Positions 54,678 to 63,443 of a DNA stretch of 64,000 bases are shown here, piece after piece; position 1 is the first letter of the stretch; each line of letters opens with the position of its first letter. A program made the translations under genes and the position numbers. The notes beneath the pieces are model-generated. The model saw only the letters and a list, made by a program, of their open reading frames with translations. It had not been told where the DNA came from and made no database searches. This DNA is from an uncultured Polaribacter sp. (GTDB lineage Bacteria > Bacteroidota > Bacteroidia > Flavobacteriales > Flavobacteriaceae), in assembly GCA_943788045.1 (NCBI GenBank), contig CALSOT010000002.1, forward strand, positions 304,310 through 368,309, read 5' to 3'.

Positions 54678-55568
54678 ATGCAAAAAATTGTAATTATTTT
54701 TCTGTTAATGTTTTCAATCTCTTTGGTGAAAGCGCAAGAATTGAATTGCTTGGTTACTATCAATTATAATCAAGTACAAGGTTCAAATACACAAGTTTTT
54801 AAAACTCTAGAGAGATCTTTGTCTGAGTTTGTTAATCAAAAAAAATGGACAAATAAAGAGGTAAAGCCTGAAGAAAGAATAGATTGTGCATTTACAATCA
54901 TTATTTCGTCTAGAGATGCAAATAATTTTGAAGCAACTTTACAAGTGCAATCTACAAGACCTGTTTTTAGTTCTTCTTACGCGTCACCAATATTGAATTT
55001 AAAGGATAATGATTTTAATTTTAAGTACAATGAGTTTGATCCATTAATCTATAACAAGAATTCATTTGATAGTAATTTAATTTCGATGATTGTTTTTTAT
55101 GTCAACATTATTATTGGTGCAGATGCAGATACTTTTAAAAATAATGGAGGTGAAGTGTATTTAAAAGAAGCTCAGAATGTAATGCTGCAAGCACAACAAA
55201 GTGGCATAGGTTCATGGCAAAATGTAGTGGGAAAGCAAAATCGCTTTTCATTGATTGATAATTTTTTATCACCAAAACTAGCAGCATACAGAACTACTAT
55301 TTATAATTATCATAGAAATGGAATGGATAAATTTGCAACAGACAAAAATGCTGCAAAACAAACTATTGAAGAAGCCATAATCTCCTTAGAAAGTATTTAT
55401 AATAAAACTGTTGGAAATTATTTAATTAGAACTTTTTTTGATGCTAAAGCAGATGAAATTGTAAATATGTATTCCGATGGGCCATCCACAAGAAAGCAAA
55501 ATAAATTAAAACAAATTGTTAGAAAATTATCTCCAAATAACAATTCTAAGTGGAAAAATATAAAGTAA
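54678..55568 (+). CDS. DUF4835 family exported protein (PorD-like)
   Basis: A 296-residue protein with a signal peptide (QKIVIIFLLMFSISLVKAQ). I take the ATG at 54678, since the frame upstream adds only 12 unlikely residues from a TTG. The body has NYNQVQGSNTQVF, ALER-like TLERSLSEFVNQKKW, RIDCAFTIIISSRD, RPVFSSSYASPILNLKDNDF, a central KEAQNVMLQAQQSG and a helical C-terminus. The family is Bacteroidota-specific; I recall it being linked to the type IX secretion system under the name PorD, but the sequence does not show this. It lies between coaBC and recN. Confidence 0.82.
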   Translation: MQKIVIIFLLMFSISLVKAQELNCLVTINYNQVQGSNTQVFKTLERSLSEFVNQKKWTNKEVKPEERIDCAFTIIISSRDANNFEATLQVQSTRPVFSSSYASPILNLKDNDFNFKYNEFDPLIYNKNSFDSNLISMIVFYVNIIIGADADTFKNNGGEVYLKEAQNVMLQAQQSGIGSWQNVVGKQNRFSLIDNFLSPKLAAYRTTIYNYHRNGMDKFATDKNAAKQTIEEAIISLESIYNKTVGNYLIRTFFDAKADEIVNMYSDGPSTRKQNKLKQIVRKLSPNNNSKWKNIK

Positions 55569-55639
55569 TATATTAATTGTTCTTTCTACTTTATTTTTAA
55601 GCAATTTTCACTAATTTTATCTTCTAAAATTCAGAGAAT

Positions 55640-57292
55640 TTGTTAACACAACTTTCTATTAATAACTATGCTTTAATCAATAAACTCTCTATTGATTTTT
55701 CTTCAGGATTATCTATTATTACAGGTGAAACTGGTGCAGGAAAATCGATACTTTTAGGTGCTTTAGGTTTAGTTTTAGGTAACAGAGCTGATTTGTCTTC
55801 ACTAAAAGATATATCTCAAAAATGTATTGTTGAAGCCAAAGTTGCTATTTCAAATTATAAATTAGAGGATTTTTTTAATGAAGTTGATTTAGATTATGAA
55901 CCTGAAACCATTATTAGAAGAGAAATTTTACCTTCAGGTAAATCCAGAGCGTTTGTAAATGATACGCCAGTTACTTTATCGGTTTTAAATCAACTTAGAA
56001 CAAAGTTGATTGATGTTCATTCTCAGCATCAAACAATGCAATTGTCTGATAATAATTTTCAATTCTCTATTTTAGATGCTTTGGCAAAAAATCAGGCACG
56101 AATAGCTTCTTATAAAAGAGGTTTTTTTCAGTTGAATAAATTAAAAAGAGAACTGTCCAAATTAGAGGCTACACAATTAGAAGCAAATCAACAATACGAT
56201 TATAATTTACACTTATATAAAGAATTAGAAGAGGCTAAGGTTAAAATTGATGAACAAACCATTTTAGAGGAAAGGTTAGACAAATTAAATAATATAGAAG
56301 ATATCAGGAATAATTTATCTGAGGCTTTAGAACTTACTATTAACGAAGAAATCGGAATTAGGACTTTACTAAACACTTTAGAAAATAGACTGACTAAAAT
56401 ATCATCGTTTTCTAAGGAGTATCAAGAAATTTCTGAGCGTGTTACTTCAATAAAAATAGAGATTGATGATATTATTACAGAGTTAGAAAATGCGAATGAA
56501 AGCGTAGAATTTAATCCTAATGAAGTAGAAAAAATTAACGATAGGCTTCAATTGTTGTATAATTTGCAAAAGAAACATGCTGTAAATTCTAATAAAGATT
56601 TAATTACAGTGTTTGAGGAATTATCGGAAAAAGTGGGTGTAGTAGAATCTGCAGAAGAAGTTATCAATAAAAAACAGGAAGAAATAGATGCTGTTTTAGA
56701 AAAGTTAGATAAAGTTGCTGGCTTAATTATGAAAGCAAGAACAACGTCAATACCTAAGTTAATTAGAGAATTACACGCTTTATTAACCGATTTGGGAATG
56801 GAAAACGCACGTTTTTCCATAAAGATTAAACCAACAAATAACTATTTTTCAAACGGAAAGGATGAATTGGAATTGTTGTTTTCTGCAAATAAAGGAGGAA
56901 ATTTCGGAGAATTAAAAAAAGTGGCATCAGGAGGCGAGTTATCTAGAATTATGCTTTCTGTCAAAAAAGTATTGTCAGAAAACACGCAATTACCAACTAT
57001 TATTTTCGATGAAATAGATACAGGTGTTTCTGGCGAAGTTTCAAATAAGATAGCAGCTATTATGCAGAAAATGAGTAACAATATGCAAGTAATTGCAATT
57101 ACGCATTTACCTCAAATTGCAGCAAAAGGCAGCAGTCACTATAAAGTATACAAAAAAGAAATAAACGGAGTGACCACCACGAATTTAAAGCAATTAACTT
57201 CAGAAGAAAGAATTGTAGAAATTGCGGAAATGTTAAGTGGTAAAAATATTTCCGACTCTGCACTTACTCACGCAAAACAACTGCTGAACTAG
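55640..57292 (+). CDS. recN: DNA repair ATPase RecN
   Basis: A 550-residue SMC-like protein for double-strand-break repair. The N-terminal head has LSINNYALINKL and Walker A TGETGAGKSILLGALGL. A long coiled coil spans residues ~160-350 (KRELSKLEATQLEANQQY and onward). The C-terminal head has signature ASGGELSRIMLSVK and Walker B PTIIFDEIDTGVSG. The start is a TTG (MLTQLSINN). It follows DUF4835 by 71 bases and precedes fabI by 58. Length and motif order are normal. Confidence 0.94.
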   Translation: MLTQLSINNYALINKLSIDFSSGLSIITGETGAGKSILLGALGLVLGNRADLSSLKDISQKCIVEAKVAISNYKLEDFFNEVDLDYEPETIIRREILPSGKSRAFVNDTPVTLSVLNQLRTKLIDVHSQHQTMQLSDNNFQFSILDALAKNQARIASYKRGFFQLNKLKRELSKLEATQLEANQQYDYNLHLYKELEEAKVKIDEQTILEERLDKLNNIEDIRNNLSEALELTINEEIGIRTLLNTLENRLTKISSFSKEYQEISERVTSIKIEIDDIITELENANESVEFNPNEVEKINDRLQLLYNLQKKHAVNSNKDLITVFEELSEKVGVVESAEEVINKKQEEIDAVLEKLDKVAGLIMKARTTSIPKLIRELHALLTDLGMENARFSIKIKPTNNYFSNGKDELELLFSANKGGNFGELKKVASGGELSRIMLSVKKVLSENTQLPTIIFDEIDTGVSGEVSNKIAAIMQKMSNNMQVIAITHLPQIAAKGSSHYKVYKKEINGVTTTNLKQLTSEERIVEIAEMLSGKNISDSALTHAKQLLN

Positions 57293-57350
57293 CTAAACAA
57301 ATAAGGCTTAAGCTTATTGCCTAACAACTAAATACTAACAACGTTACGTT

Positions 57351-58157
57351 ATGTACAACTTACTTAAAGGAAAAAAAGGAATCATTTTTGGTGCTTTAAA
57401 TGAACATTCAATTGCTTGGAAAACGGCGGAAAGAGCAAAAGAAGAAGGTGCCGAATTTGTATTAACAAATGCGCCAGCCTCAATTAGAATGGGGCAATTA
57501 GATGTTTTAGCAAAAAAAACAGGATCACAAATTATTCCTGCAGATGCAACTTCAATTGATGATTTAGAAAACCTTGTAGAAAAATCTATGGAGATTTTGG
57601 GAGGTAAAATAGATTTTGTTTTGCACTCAATTGGTATGTCAGTAAACGTGAGAAAAGGAAAACCATATACAGATCCAAATTACGATTTCACAACAAAAGG
57701 TTGGGATGTTTCTGCCGTTTCTTTTCATAAAACCATGAACGTATTATATAAGAAAAAAGCTATGAGCAATTGGGGGTCTATCGTTGCATTAACCTATATG
57801 GCTGCGCAAAGAGTTTTTCCAGATTATAATGATATGGCAGACAATAAAGCATATTTAGAATCTATTGCTCGTAGTTTTGGATACTATTTTGGTAGAGATT
57901 TTAAAGTCCGTGTAAATACTATTTCTCAATCTCCAACTTCAACAACTGCAGGAAATGGTGTTAAGGGGTTCGATGGATTTATAAATTTCTCGGAAAAGAT
58001 GAGTCCTCTGGGTAATGCATCAGCTTTAGAATGTGCAGATTATACGATTTCTATGTTTTCAGATTTAACCAAGAAAGTGACTTTACAGAACTTATTTCAT
58101 GATGGCGGATTCTCAAATATGGGGGTTAGTGATGCTGTTATGGAAAATTTTGAATAA
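57351..58157 (+). CDS. fabI: Enoyl-ACP reductase FabI (NADH)
   Basis: A 268-residue short-chain-dehydrogenase type enoyl reductase for fatty acid elongation. The nucleotide loop is GKKGIIFGALNEHSIAWKTA. SIGMS and VALTYMAAQRVFPDYNDM give the catalytic Tyr, with Lys seven positions on (Y-x6-K), the FabI spacing. The C-terminal segment LGNASALECADYTISMFS and LFHDGGFSNMG completes the fold. FabI is normally the triclosan target; here FabV is also encoded (34821-36008). It ends with a strong hairpin terminator and is the last + strand gene of the bamD-recN block. Confidence 0.95.
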   Translation: MYNLLKGKKGIIFGALNEHSIAWKTAERAKEEGAEFVLTNAPASIRMGQLDVLAKKTGSQIIPADATSIDDLENLVEKSMEILGGKIDFVLHSIGMSVNVRKGKPYTDPNYDFTTKGWDVSAVSFHKTMNVLYKKKAMSNWGSIVALTYMAAQRVFPDYNDMADNKAYLESIARSFGYYFGRDFKVRVNTISQSPTSTTAGNGVKGFDGFINFSEKMSPLGNASALECADYTISMFSDLTKKVTLQNLFHDGGFSNMGVSDAVMENFE

Positions 58158-58283
58158 GTAGGCTTAGGAGCTATTTCCAGCTTAACGTTATATTTTTTGA
58201 CATAAGCAAAAAGGATACCACTGCCTTTTAAGCAAGACTTGTTTGTTAGATTTTAGAGAATTTAAAAAGTAATTATATTATAT

Positions 58284-58327
58284 AAAGTTGAAAGTTTTTA
58301 GAAATATGAACTTTCAACTTTTTTTAT
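58284..58327 (+). terminator. Terminator downstream of fabI
   Basis: AAAGTTGAAAGTT (58284-58296) pairs exactly with AACTTTCAACTTT (58309-58321), followed by more T. Confidence 0.85.
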
Positions 58328-58387
58328 TTTTCTACATTTACACTGTAAAAAGTTTGAATAGTCGTTCAACTTTATAAATTTAAAACT

Positions 58388-59353
58388 TTGAAACTACTGT
58401 TCAGCATCATTATACCTGTCTACAATCGTCCAAATGAAATTGACGAACTATTAGAAAGTCTTACAAAGCAAGATTTTTCAGACGATTTTGAAGTTTTAAT
58501 TATAGAAGATGGCTCAGAAAATTCCTCAGAAAAAATTTTTGAGAAGTATAATAATCAATTAAATTTAAAATATTTTTTTAAAGAAAATAGTGGGGCAGGA
58601 GCAAGTCGTAATTTCGGGATGCAAAAAGCATCTGGTAATTATTTTATCATTTTAGATTCAGATGTAATTTTGCCAACTCAATATATATCGGAGGTAAAGA
58701 AAGGTTTGGAAAGTAATTTTACCGATGCTTTTGGTGGCCCAGATGCGGCACATTCCAGTTTTAACGGATTACAAAAAGCGATTAATTACGCTATGACTTC
58801 TTTATTAACAACAGGAGGAATTCGGGGTAAAAAGCAAGCTGTAGGCAAATTTCAACCAAGAAGTTTCAATTTAGGTCTGTCAAAGAAAGCATTTGAAAAA
58901 ACACAAGGTTTTTCAAAAATGAAAACTGGTGAAGATATCGATTTAACGTTTCGTCTTTGGGAAAACAATTTTAAAACGCAACTCATAGAAAAAGCATTTG
59001 TATATCACAAACGTAGAAGTTCTTTAACACAATTTTTTAAACAAACTTTTGGCTTCGGAACAGCAAGACCAATTTTAAATAAAAGATACCCTAAAACAGC
59101 AAAACTAACATATTGGTTTCCTTCTTTATTTATTATAGGAATTGATGTTAGTATAATTCTAGCAATTTTCGGTTACAACCAAATCTTGTATTTCTACGGA
59201 CTTTATTTCCTGTTAATCTTCTTAGATTCTTTGTTTCAGAATAAGAACTTATATGTCGCTTTTTTAAGCGTTTTAACTTCTTTAACCCAGTTTTTCGGAT
59301 ACGGATTAGGGTTTTTAAAATCGATTTTTATCCGAAGAAAAATAAATAATTGA
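58388..59353 (+). CDS. Glycosyltransferase family 2 with C-terminal membrane helices
   Basis: A 321-residue GT2-type transferase. The nucleotide-sugar site is FSIIIPVYNRPNEIDELLES (core IIIPVYNRP), LIIEDGSEN, and a DxD-like LDSDV. The catalytic region has MKTGEDIDLTFRLW (the ED motif). The last ~75 residues hold two or three membrane helices, so it acts at the inner membrane, probably on a lipid-linked acceptor. The start is a TTG. Sugar and acceptor are unknown. It stands alone and converges on mazG with a four-base gap. Confidence 0.87.
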   Translation: MKLLFSIIIPVYNRPNEIDELLESLTKQDFSDDFEVLIIEDGSENSSEKIFEKYNNQLNLKYFFKENSGAGASRNFGMQKASGNYFIILDSDVILPTQYISEVKKGLESNFTDAFGGPDAAHSSFNGLQKAINYAMTSLLTTGGIRGKKQAVGKFQPRSFNLGLSKKAFEKTQGFSKMKTGEDIDLTFRLWENNFKTQLIEKAFVYHKRRSSLTQFFKQTFGFGTARPILNKRYPKTAKLTYWFPSLFIIGIDVSIILAIFGYNQILYFYGLYFLLIFLDSLFQNKNLYVAFLSVLTSLTQFFGYGLGFLKSIFIRRKINN

Positions 59354-59357
59354 AGAA

Positions 59358-60137
59358 TTAATTAAAAAACTCTTTAGATTCCTCCCAATAAACATCCATT
59401 TCGGTTAAAGACATGTCAGAAAGCTCTTTCCCTTCTTTTTTAGCAACTTTTTCTAAATATTGAAAACGATTCATAAACTTTTTATTGGTCTTTTCTAAAG
59501 CATTTTCAGGATTTACACCGATAAAACGAGCGTAATTAATCATTGAAAATAATACATCTCCAAATTCTTTTTCAGTATTTTCTTTATTTCCTGCTTTAAT
59601 TTCTTCGTTCAGTTCCGTAAGTTCCTCTTGTACTTTCTCCCAAACTTGTTCAGGTTTTTCCCAATCGAAACCAACACCTGCAACTTTTTCTTGAATTCTA
59701 CTTGCTTTTACAACGGCAGGTAAACTTTTAGGTACACCCTCCAAAACAGAAGTTTTACCTTCTTTTAATTTTAGTTGTTCCCAATTACGTTTTACTTCTT
59801 CTTCTGTTTTTGCAACAACATCACCATAAATATGAGGATGTCTGTCTATTAATTTATTGCAAATTGAATTCGCAACATCAGCAATATCAAAAGATTTCTT
59901 TTCGCTTCCAATTTTTGCATAAAAAACGATGTGCAAAAGCACATCCCCTAATTCTTTTTTTATTTCTAGTAAATCGTTGTCGAGAATGGCATCAGCAAGT
60001 TCGTACGTTTCTTCAATAGTAAGATGACGTAGACTTTCTAAAGTTTGTTTTTTATCCCATGGACACTTCTCACGAAGATCATCCATGATATCTAACAATC
60101 TATTAAAAGCAGCTAACTGATCTTCTCTCGAATTCAT
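59358..60137 (-). CDS. mazG: Nucleoside triphosphate pyrophosphohydrolase MazG
   Basis: A 259-residue MazG with two tandem NTP-PPase domains. The first has LREKCPWDKKQTLESL and the metal site EETYELADAI, then LGDVLLHIVFYA. The second begins near residue 170 with ELTELNEEI and KEFGDVLFSMINYARF. It hydrolyses NTPs to NMPs and PPi, clearing non-canonical nucleotides and modulating stress responses. It is the last gene of a minus-strand operon (ruvX, def, DUF5606, mazG) and starts two bases after the DUF5606 stop. Confidence 0.92.
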   Translation of the reverse strand: MNSREDQLAAFNRLLDIMDDLREKCPWDKKQTLESLRHLTIEETYELADAILDNDLLEIKKELGDVLLHIVFYAKIGSEKKSFDIADVANSICNKLIDRHPHIYGDVVAKTEEEVKRNWEQLKLKEGKTSVLEGVPKSLPAVVKASRIQEKVAGVGFDWEKPEQVWEKVQEELTELNEEIKAGNKENTEKEFGDVLFSMINYARFIGVNPENALEKTNKKFMNRFQYLEKVAKKEGKELSDMSLTEMDVYWEESKEFFN

Positions 60138-60139
60138 TA

Positions 60140-60568
60140 TTATGATTTAGTTTCAACTTCTTCGGTTGCTTTTACTTCTTCAACTTTAGAAAAATCCATT
60201 CCAGCTTTTACCAAAGCGTTGAACCATTGAATTACTTTTTTAATGTTAGAAGCATATACTCTTTCTTCATCATAACCTGGTAAAACATCAGCAAAAAAAG
60301 TTGTTAGATTTTTACTGTTTTCTTTGTGTGAAAGTGCTTCTTTACCTGCTGTTTTCTCAAACATAGAGGTAAAAACATCTAATAAAGGTACATCCTCTTC
60401 GTATGTATAGATCGCAATGTTTTCTAATAAACTTACGTTTTGAGTAGCGTTAATTGCTACACGTTTTTTGTCTATTAAAGATTCTGCAATTACTGCATTT
60501 TTAGATTGAGAGATTACTTTAAATAATCCTGGTTTTCCTGTTACGCTTATAATTTTACTAAATTCCAT
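60140..60568 (-). CDS. DUF5606 family protein
   Basis: A 142-residue cytoplasmic protein typical of Bacteroidota. The start is MEFSKIISVTGKPGLFK at 60568; the frame runs 24 codons further up, but those overlap def and are not conserved-looking. Other marks are VIAESLIDKKRVAI, NIAIYTYEEDVPL, LPGYDEERVYASNIKKVIQWF and an acidic tail (EEVKATEEVETKS). The N-terminal ~60 residues resemble a small beta-barrel of the SH3 kind. Function is unknown; the constant placement between def and mazG suggests a link to translation or nucleotide quality control. Confidence 0.83.
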   Translation of the reverse strand: MEFSKIISVTGKPGLFKVISQSKNAVIAESLIDKKRVAINATQNVSLLENIAIYTYEEDVPLLDVFTSMFEKTAGKEALSHKENSKNLTTFFADVLPGYDEERVYASNIKKVIQWFNALVKAGMDFSKVEEVKATEEVETKS

Positions 60569-60593
60569 TTTTGTATTTTTATGTCTTGCTAGA

Positions 60594-61184
60594 CTATTTA
60601 CCTTTTTTTGCATTAGGGAAACGCATTCTGTAATCTGCATTAATTTTCCCTTTAGAAATATTTTCTAACTTCTTTTTTATCAATCTTTTTTTAAGTGTTG
60701 AAAGTTTATCTGTAAACAAGATTCCGTCAATATGATCATATTCATGTTGAAAAACACGTGCTGCTAAACCATCTAAAGTTTCAGTATGCGTTTGAAATGC
60801 TTCGTCTTGATACTCAATCGTAATTTCCGGTTGTCGAAAAACATCCTCTCTAACATCAGGTATACTGAGGCAACCTTCGTTAAAAACCCATTCTTCACCT
60901 TCTTCTTTTATAATTTTAGCATTTATAAAAACCCTATTGAAGTTTTTTAAGACTTCTCTATCTTTTTCAGATAAATCTTCATCATCTGCAAAAGGAGAAG
61001 CATCAATAATAAACAAACGAATGGCTTTACCAATCTGTGGTGCAGCTATACCAACACCAGAAGCGTTGTACATTGTTTCCTTCATATTAGAAATTAATTT
61101 TTCTAAATTTGGGTAATCTGCATCAATTTCTGTTGCTACTTTGCGCAAAACAGGATCTCCATACGCTATAATTGGTAATATCAT
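60594..61184 (-). CDS. def: Peptide deformylase
   Basis: A 196-residue deformylase that removes the formyl group from new proteins. All three motifs are present: SGVGIAAPQIG (GxGxAAxQ), EGCLSIPDV with the metal-binding Cys, and QHEYDHIDGILF with HExxH. The insert between the first two motifs is longer than in E. coli, as in Bacteroidota type 3-like forms. Upstream ruvX is 51 bases away and downstream DUF5606 25 bases, so the set is co-transcribed. Confidence 0.95.
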   Translation of the reverse strand: MILPIIAYGDPVLRKVATEIDADYPNLEKLISNMKETMYNASGVGIAAPQIGKAIRLFIIDASPFADDEDLSEKDREVLKNFNRVFINAKIIKEEGEEWVFNEGCLSIPDVREDVFRQPEITIEYQDEAFQTHTETLDGLAARVFQHEYDHIDGILFTDKLSTLKKRLIKKKLENISKGKINADYRMRFPNAKKGK

Positions 61185-61235
61185 TTTCTTTTTTTTAATG
61201 TCTGCAAAAATACAAAGTTTGCTACTTCAATAAAA

Positions 61236-61646
61236 TTATTTGTTATACAAATATGACTGTAAAATAATAGTTGCACTAATTTCATCAACTAAAGCCTTAT
61301 TTCTACGTTGTTTTTTGTTTAAACCACCATCAATCATTGTTTGAAAAGCCATTTTTGAGGTAAAACGTTCGTCAATTCTTAATAAAGGAATTTGTGGAAT
61401 TTGATTTTTAAGTTTTTTTAGAAACGGAACTATCAAAGCTTCACTTTCACTATCTCTGTTATTCATTTGTTTTGGTTTACCAACCAAAAAGAGTTCCACC
61501 TGGTTTTTAGATATATATTCTTTTAGAAAAGGAATTAAATCATCAGTGTTTACCGTTGTTAATCCAGAAGCGATAATCTGAAGTTCATCAGTTACCGCTA
61601 TTCCTGTTCTTTTTTTACCAAAATCGATGGCTAGAATTCTACCCAA
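61236..61646 (-). CDS. ruvX: Holliday junction resolvase-like protein RuvX/YqgF
   Basis: A 136-residue RNase H-fold nuclease. Marks are RILAIDFGKKRTGIAVTD (catalytic Asp), LFLVGKPKQMN, LRIDERFTSKMA (second acidic site) and VDEISATIILQSYL (last Asp). In E. coli YqgF processes pre-16S rRNA, and the RuvX name reflects a proposed resolvase role. The start is a TTG at 61646, with a -7 box 17 bases upstream. It heads the ruvX-def-DUF5606-mazG operon. Confidence 0.9.
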   Translation of the reverse strand: MGRILAIDFGKKRTGIAVTDELQIIASGLTTVNTDDLIPFLKEYISKNQVELFLVGKPKQMNNRDSESEALIVPFLKKLKNQIPQIPLLRIDERFTSKMAFQTMIDGGLNKKQRRNKALVDEISATIILQSYLYNK

Positions 61647-61662
61647 ACTATATATTTTTTTG

Positions 61663-61670
61663 CAAAAGTA
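61663..61670 (-). promoter_or_regulatory. -7 promoter box for the ruvX operon (TACTTTTG)
   Basis: A minus-strand TAnnTTTG match 17 bases before the TTG start of ruvX. Confidence 0.55.
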
Positions 61671-61800
61671 AAAGTTATAATTTAATAATAATAGATTAAT
61701 TAAAATATTATCAATTAGTGAACTAAGTTTTTTTACTATAAATAGTGTTTAATTTAACAATTGAATTTTAAACAACACGGAATAATTTGTTTAAATAAAG

Positions 61801-61838
61801 TATATTTGTTCCGCTTTTTGCGGATAGATTTATATTTG
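61801..61838 (+). promoter_or_regulatory. Promoter of dapD: two TATATTTG boxes and a small hairpin
   Basis: TATATTTG occurs at 61801-61808 and 61831-61838. The TTTG of the first lies 22 bases before the second, so it can be the -33 element of a promoter whose start is ~61844, 14 bases before the dapD ATG. Alternatively both are -7 boxes. CCGCTTTTTGCGG (61811-61823) between them could fold. Confidence 0.55.
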
Positions 61839-61857
61839 CAAAAATTAATTTATTAAT

Positions 61858-62673
61858 ATGAAAGACATTAAAGAAATTATAGAGGCTGCTTGGGAAAACC
61901 GTGAATTGTTGAAAGAAGAAAATACAGTTAATACGATTAGAAGAGTTATTTCTTTATTAGATAAAGGAGAATTGAGAGTTGCCGAGCCATTTGACGACGG
62001 ATGGCAAGTAAATGAATGGGTGAAAAAAGCAGTTGTTTTATATTTCCCTATTCAAAAAATGGAAACTTTAGAAGCTGGTATTTTTGAATATCACGATAAA
62101 ATGCCTTTAAAAACCAATTATGCAGCGCAAGGAGTTCGTGTGGTTCCTGGAGCATCTGCTCGTCAAGGTTCATTTCTTTCTGCGGGTACTATATTAATGC
62201 CAAGTTACGTTAATATTGGTGCTTATGTAGATGAAGGAACTATGATTGATACTTGGGCTACGGTTGGTTCTTGTGCACAAATTGGTAAAAATGTTCACCT
62301 TTCTGGTGGTGTTGGAATTGGTGGTGTTTTAGAACCATTACAAGCTGCGCCAGTAATTATTGAAGATGGTGCTTTTATAGGTTCGCGTTGTATAGTTGTA
62401 GAAGGAGTAAGAGTAGGTAAAGAAGCGGTTTTAGGAGCTAACGTTGTGTTAACAATGAGTACTAAAATTATAGATGTGACAGGTGACGTACCGGTTGAAA
62501 CCAAAGGAGCTGTGCCTCCGCGTTCTGTTGTAATTCCTGGTAGTTATACTAAAAAGTTTGCTGCAGGAGAATTTAATGTACCTTGTGCCCTAATTATTGG
62601 AAAGAGAAAAGAAAGTACCAACAAAAAGACTTCTTTAAATGATGCTTTACGTGAATATGACGTGGCAGTTTAA
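61858..62673 (+). CDS. dapD: 2,3,4,5-tetrahydropyridine-2,6-dicarboxylate N-succinyltransferase
   Basis: A 271-residue left-handed beta-helix acyltransferase that adds a succinyl group in the lysine/diaminopimelate pathway. Family marks are the start DIKEIIEAAWENRELL, NYAAQGVRVVPGASARQG, hexapeptide turns from residue ~105 (YVNIGAYVDEGTMIDTWAT), SGGVGIGGVLEPLQAAPVIIED and IGSRCIVVEGV. Length and motifs are normal. dapA lies 10 kb upstream. It is 14 bases before a glycosyltransferase gene and probably co-transcribed with it. Confidence 0.95.
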   Translation: MKDIKEIIEAAWENRELLKEENTVNTIRRVISLLDKGELRVAEPFDDGWQVNEWVKKAVVLYFPIQKMETLEAGIFEYHDKMPLKTNYAAQGVRVVPGASARQGSFLSAGTILMPSYVNIGAYVDEGTMIDTWATVGSCAQIGKNVHLSGGVGIGGVLEPLQAAPVIIEDGAFIGSRCIVVEGVRVGKEAVLGANVVLTMSTKIIDVTGDVPVETKGAVPPRSVVIPGSYTKKFAAGEFNVPCALIIGKRKESTNKKTSLNDALREYDVAV

Positions 62674-62687
62674 TATTTAAAATAGCT

Positions 62688-63443
62688 ATGACAAAGATTA
62701 CTGCAATTATACCAACTTTAAATGAAGAAATTCATATTGAAGAAGCTATTAAGTCTGTAAGTTTTGCTGATGAAATTATAGTTATAGATTCTTTTAGCAC
62801 AGATAAAACTTTAGAACTAGCTAAAAATCATAAGGTAAAAATCATCAAGCGAAAGTTTGATGATTTTTCTTCTCAAAAAAACTTCGCTATTACCCATGCT
62901 TCTCACGATTGGATTTATATTTTAGATGCAGATGAGAGAGTGACTCCAGAAGTTGAACAAGAGATTTTGACTGCAGTTAACAATCCGAAAGATTTTGTTG
63001 GTTTTTATGTACGAAGAACTTTTTATTTTTGTGGAAAGAAGATTAATTATGGTGGTTGCCAAAGAGACAAAGTTATCCGTTTGTTTTTAAAGGAGTATTG
63101 TAAATATTCAGGTGTCGTTCACGAAACCATAGTTGCTAATGGTAAAATAGGTTTTTTTAAAAATAAAATTGAGCATTACTCTTATAAAAGTTATGATCAT
63201 TATATTTCCAAGATGAATCATTACGGAGCTTTAAGAGCAAAACAATTTTATCAGGAAGGAAAAAAGGTGAATTTATTTCATATTTTAGTCAAACCACCTG
63301 CTAGATTTGTTATCCATTATTTTATCAGAAGAGGTTTCTTGGATGGTTTTCCGGGGTATATTTTTGCCAAAACCCAGTCTTATAGTGTTTATACCAAATA
63401 TTTAAAATTATGGCTTTTAAATAAAGGAATTAAGAAAGATTAA
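62688..63443 (+). CDS. Glycosyltransferase family 2, WaaE/KdtX-like (LPS core)
   Basis: A 251-residue GT2 protein. The sugar-nucleotide site is ITAIIPTLNEEIHIEEAI (core IPTLNEE), then FADEIIVIDSFSTDKT and the DxD-like ILDADERV. HETIV in GVVHETIVANGK and the late aromatic HYFIRRGFLDGFPGYIFA are shared with WaaE/KdtX enzymes, which add glucose to the lipopolysaccharide inner core. No full membrane helix is clear, so it is probably a peripheral inner-membrane enzyme. It follows dapD by 14 bases. Its stop codon overlaps the stop of the convergent GT25 gene. Confidence 0.87.
   Translation: MTKITAIIPTLNEEIHIEEAIKSVSFADEIIVIDSFSTDKTLELAKNHKVKIIKRKFDDFSSQKNFAITHASHDWIYILDADERVTPEVEQEILTAVNNPKDFVGFYVRRTFYFCGKKINYGGCQRDKVIRLFLKEYCKYSGVVHETIVANGKIGFFKNKIEHYSYKSYDHYISKMNHYGALRAKQFYQEGKKVNLFHILVKPPARFVIHYFIRRGFLDGFPGYIFAKTQSYSVYTKYLKLWLLNKGIKKD

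Noticed and set aside
57295..57325. Terminator between recN and fabI
   Set aside because: An imperfect inverted repeat (AGGC...GCCT) exists but has no T-run and a weak stem.
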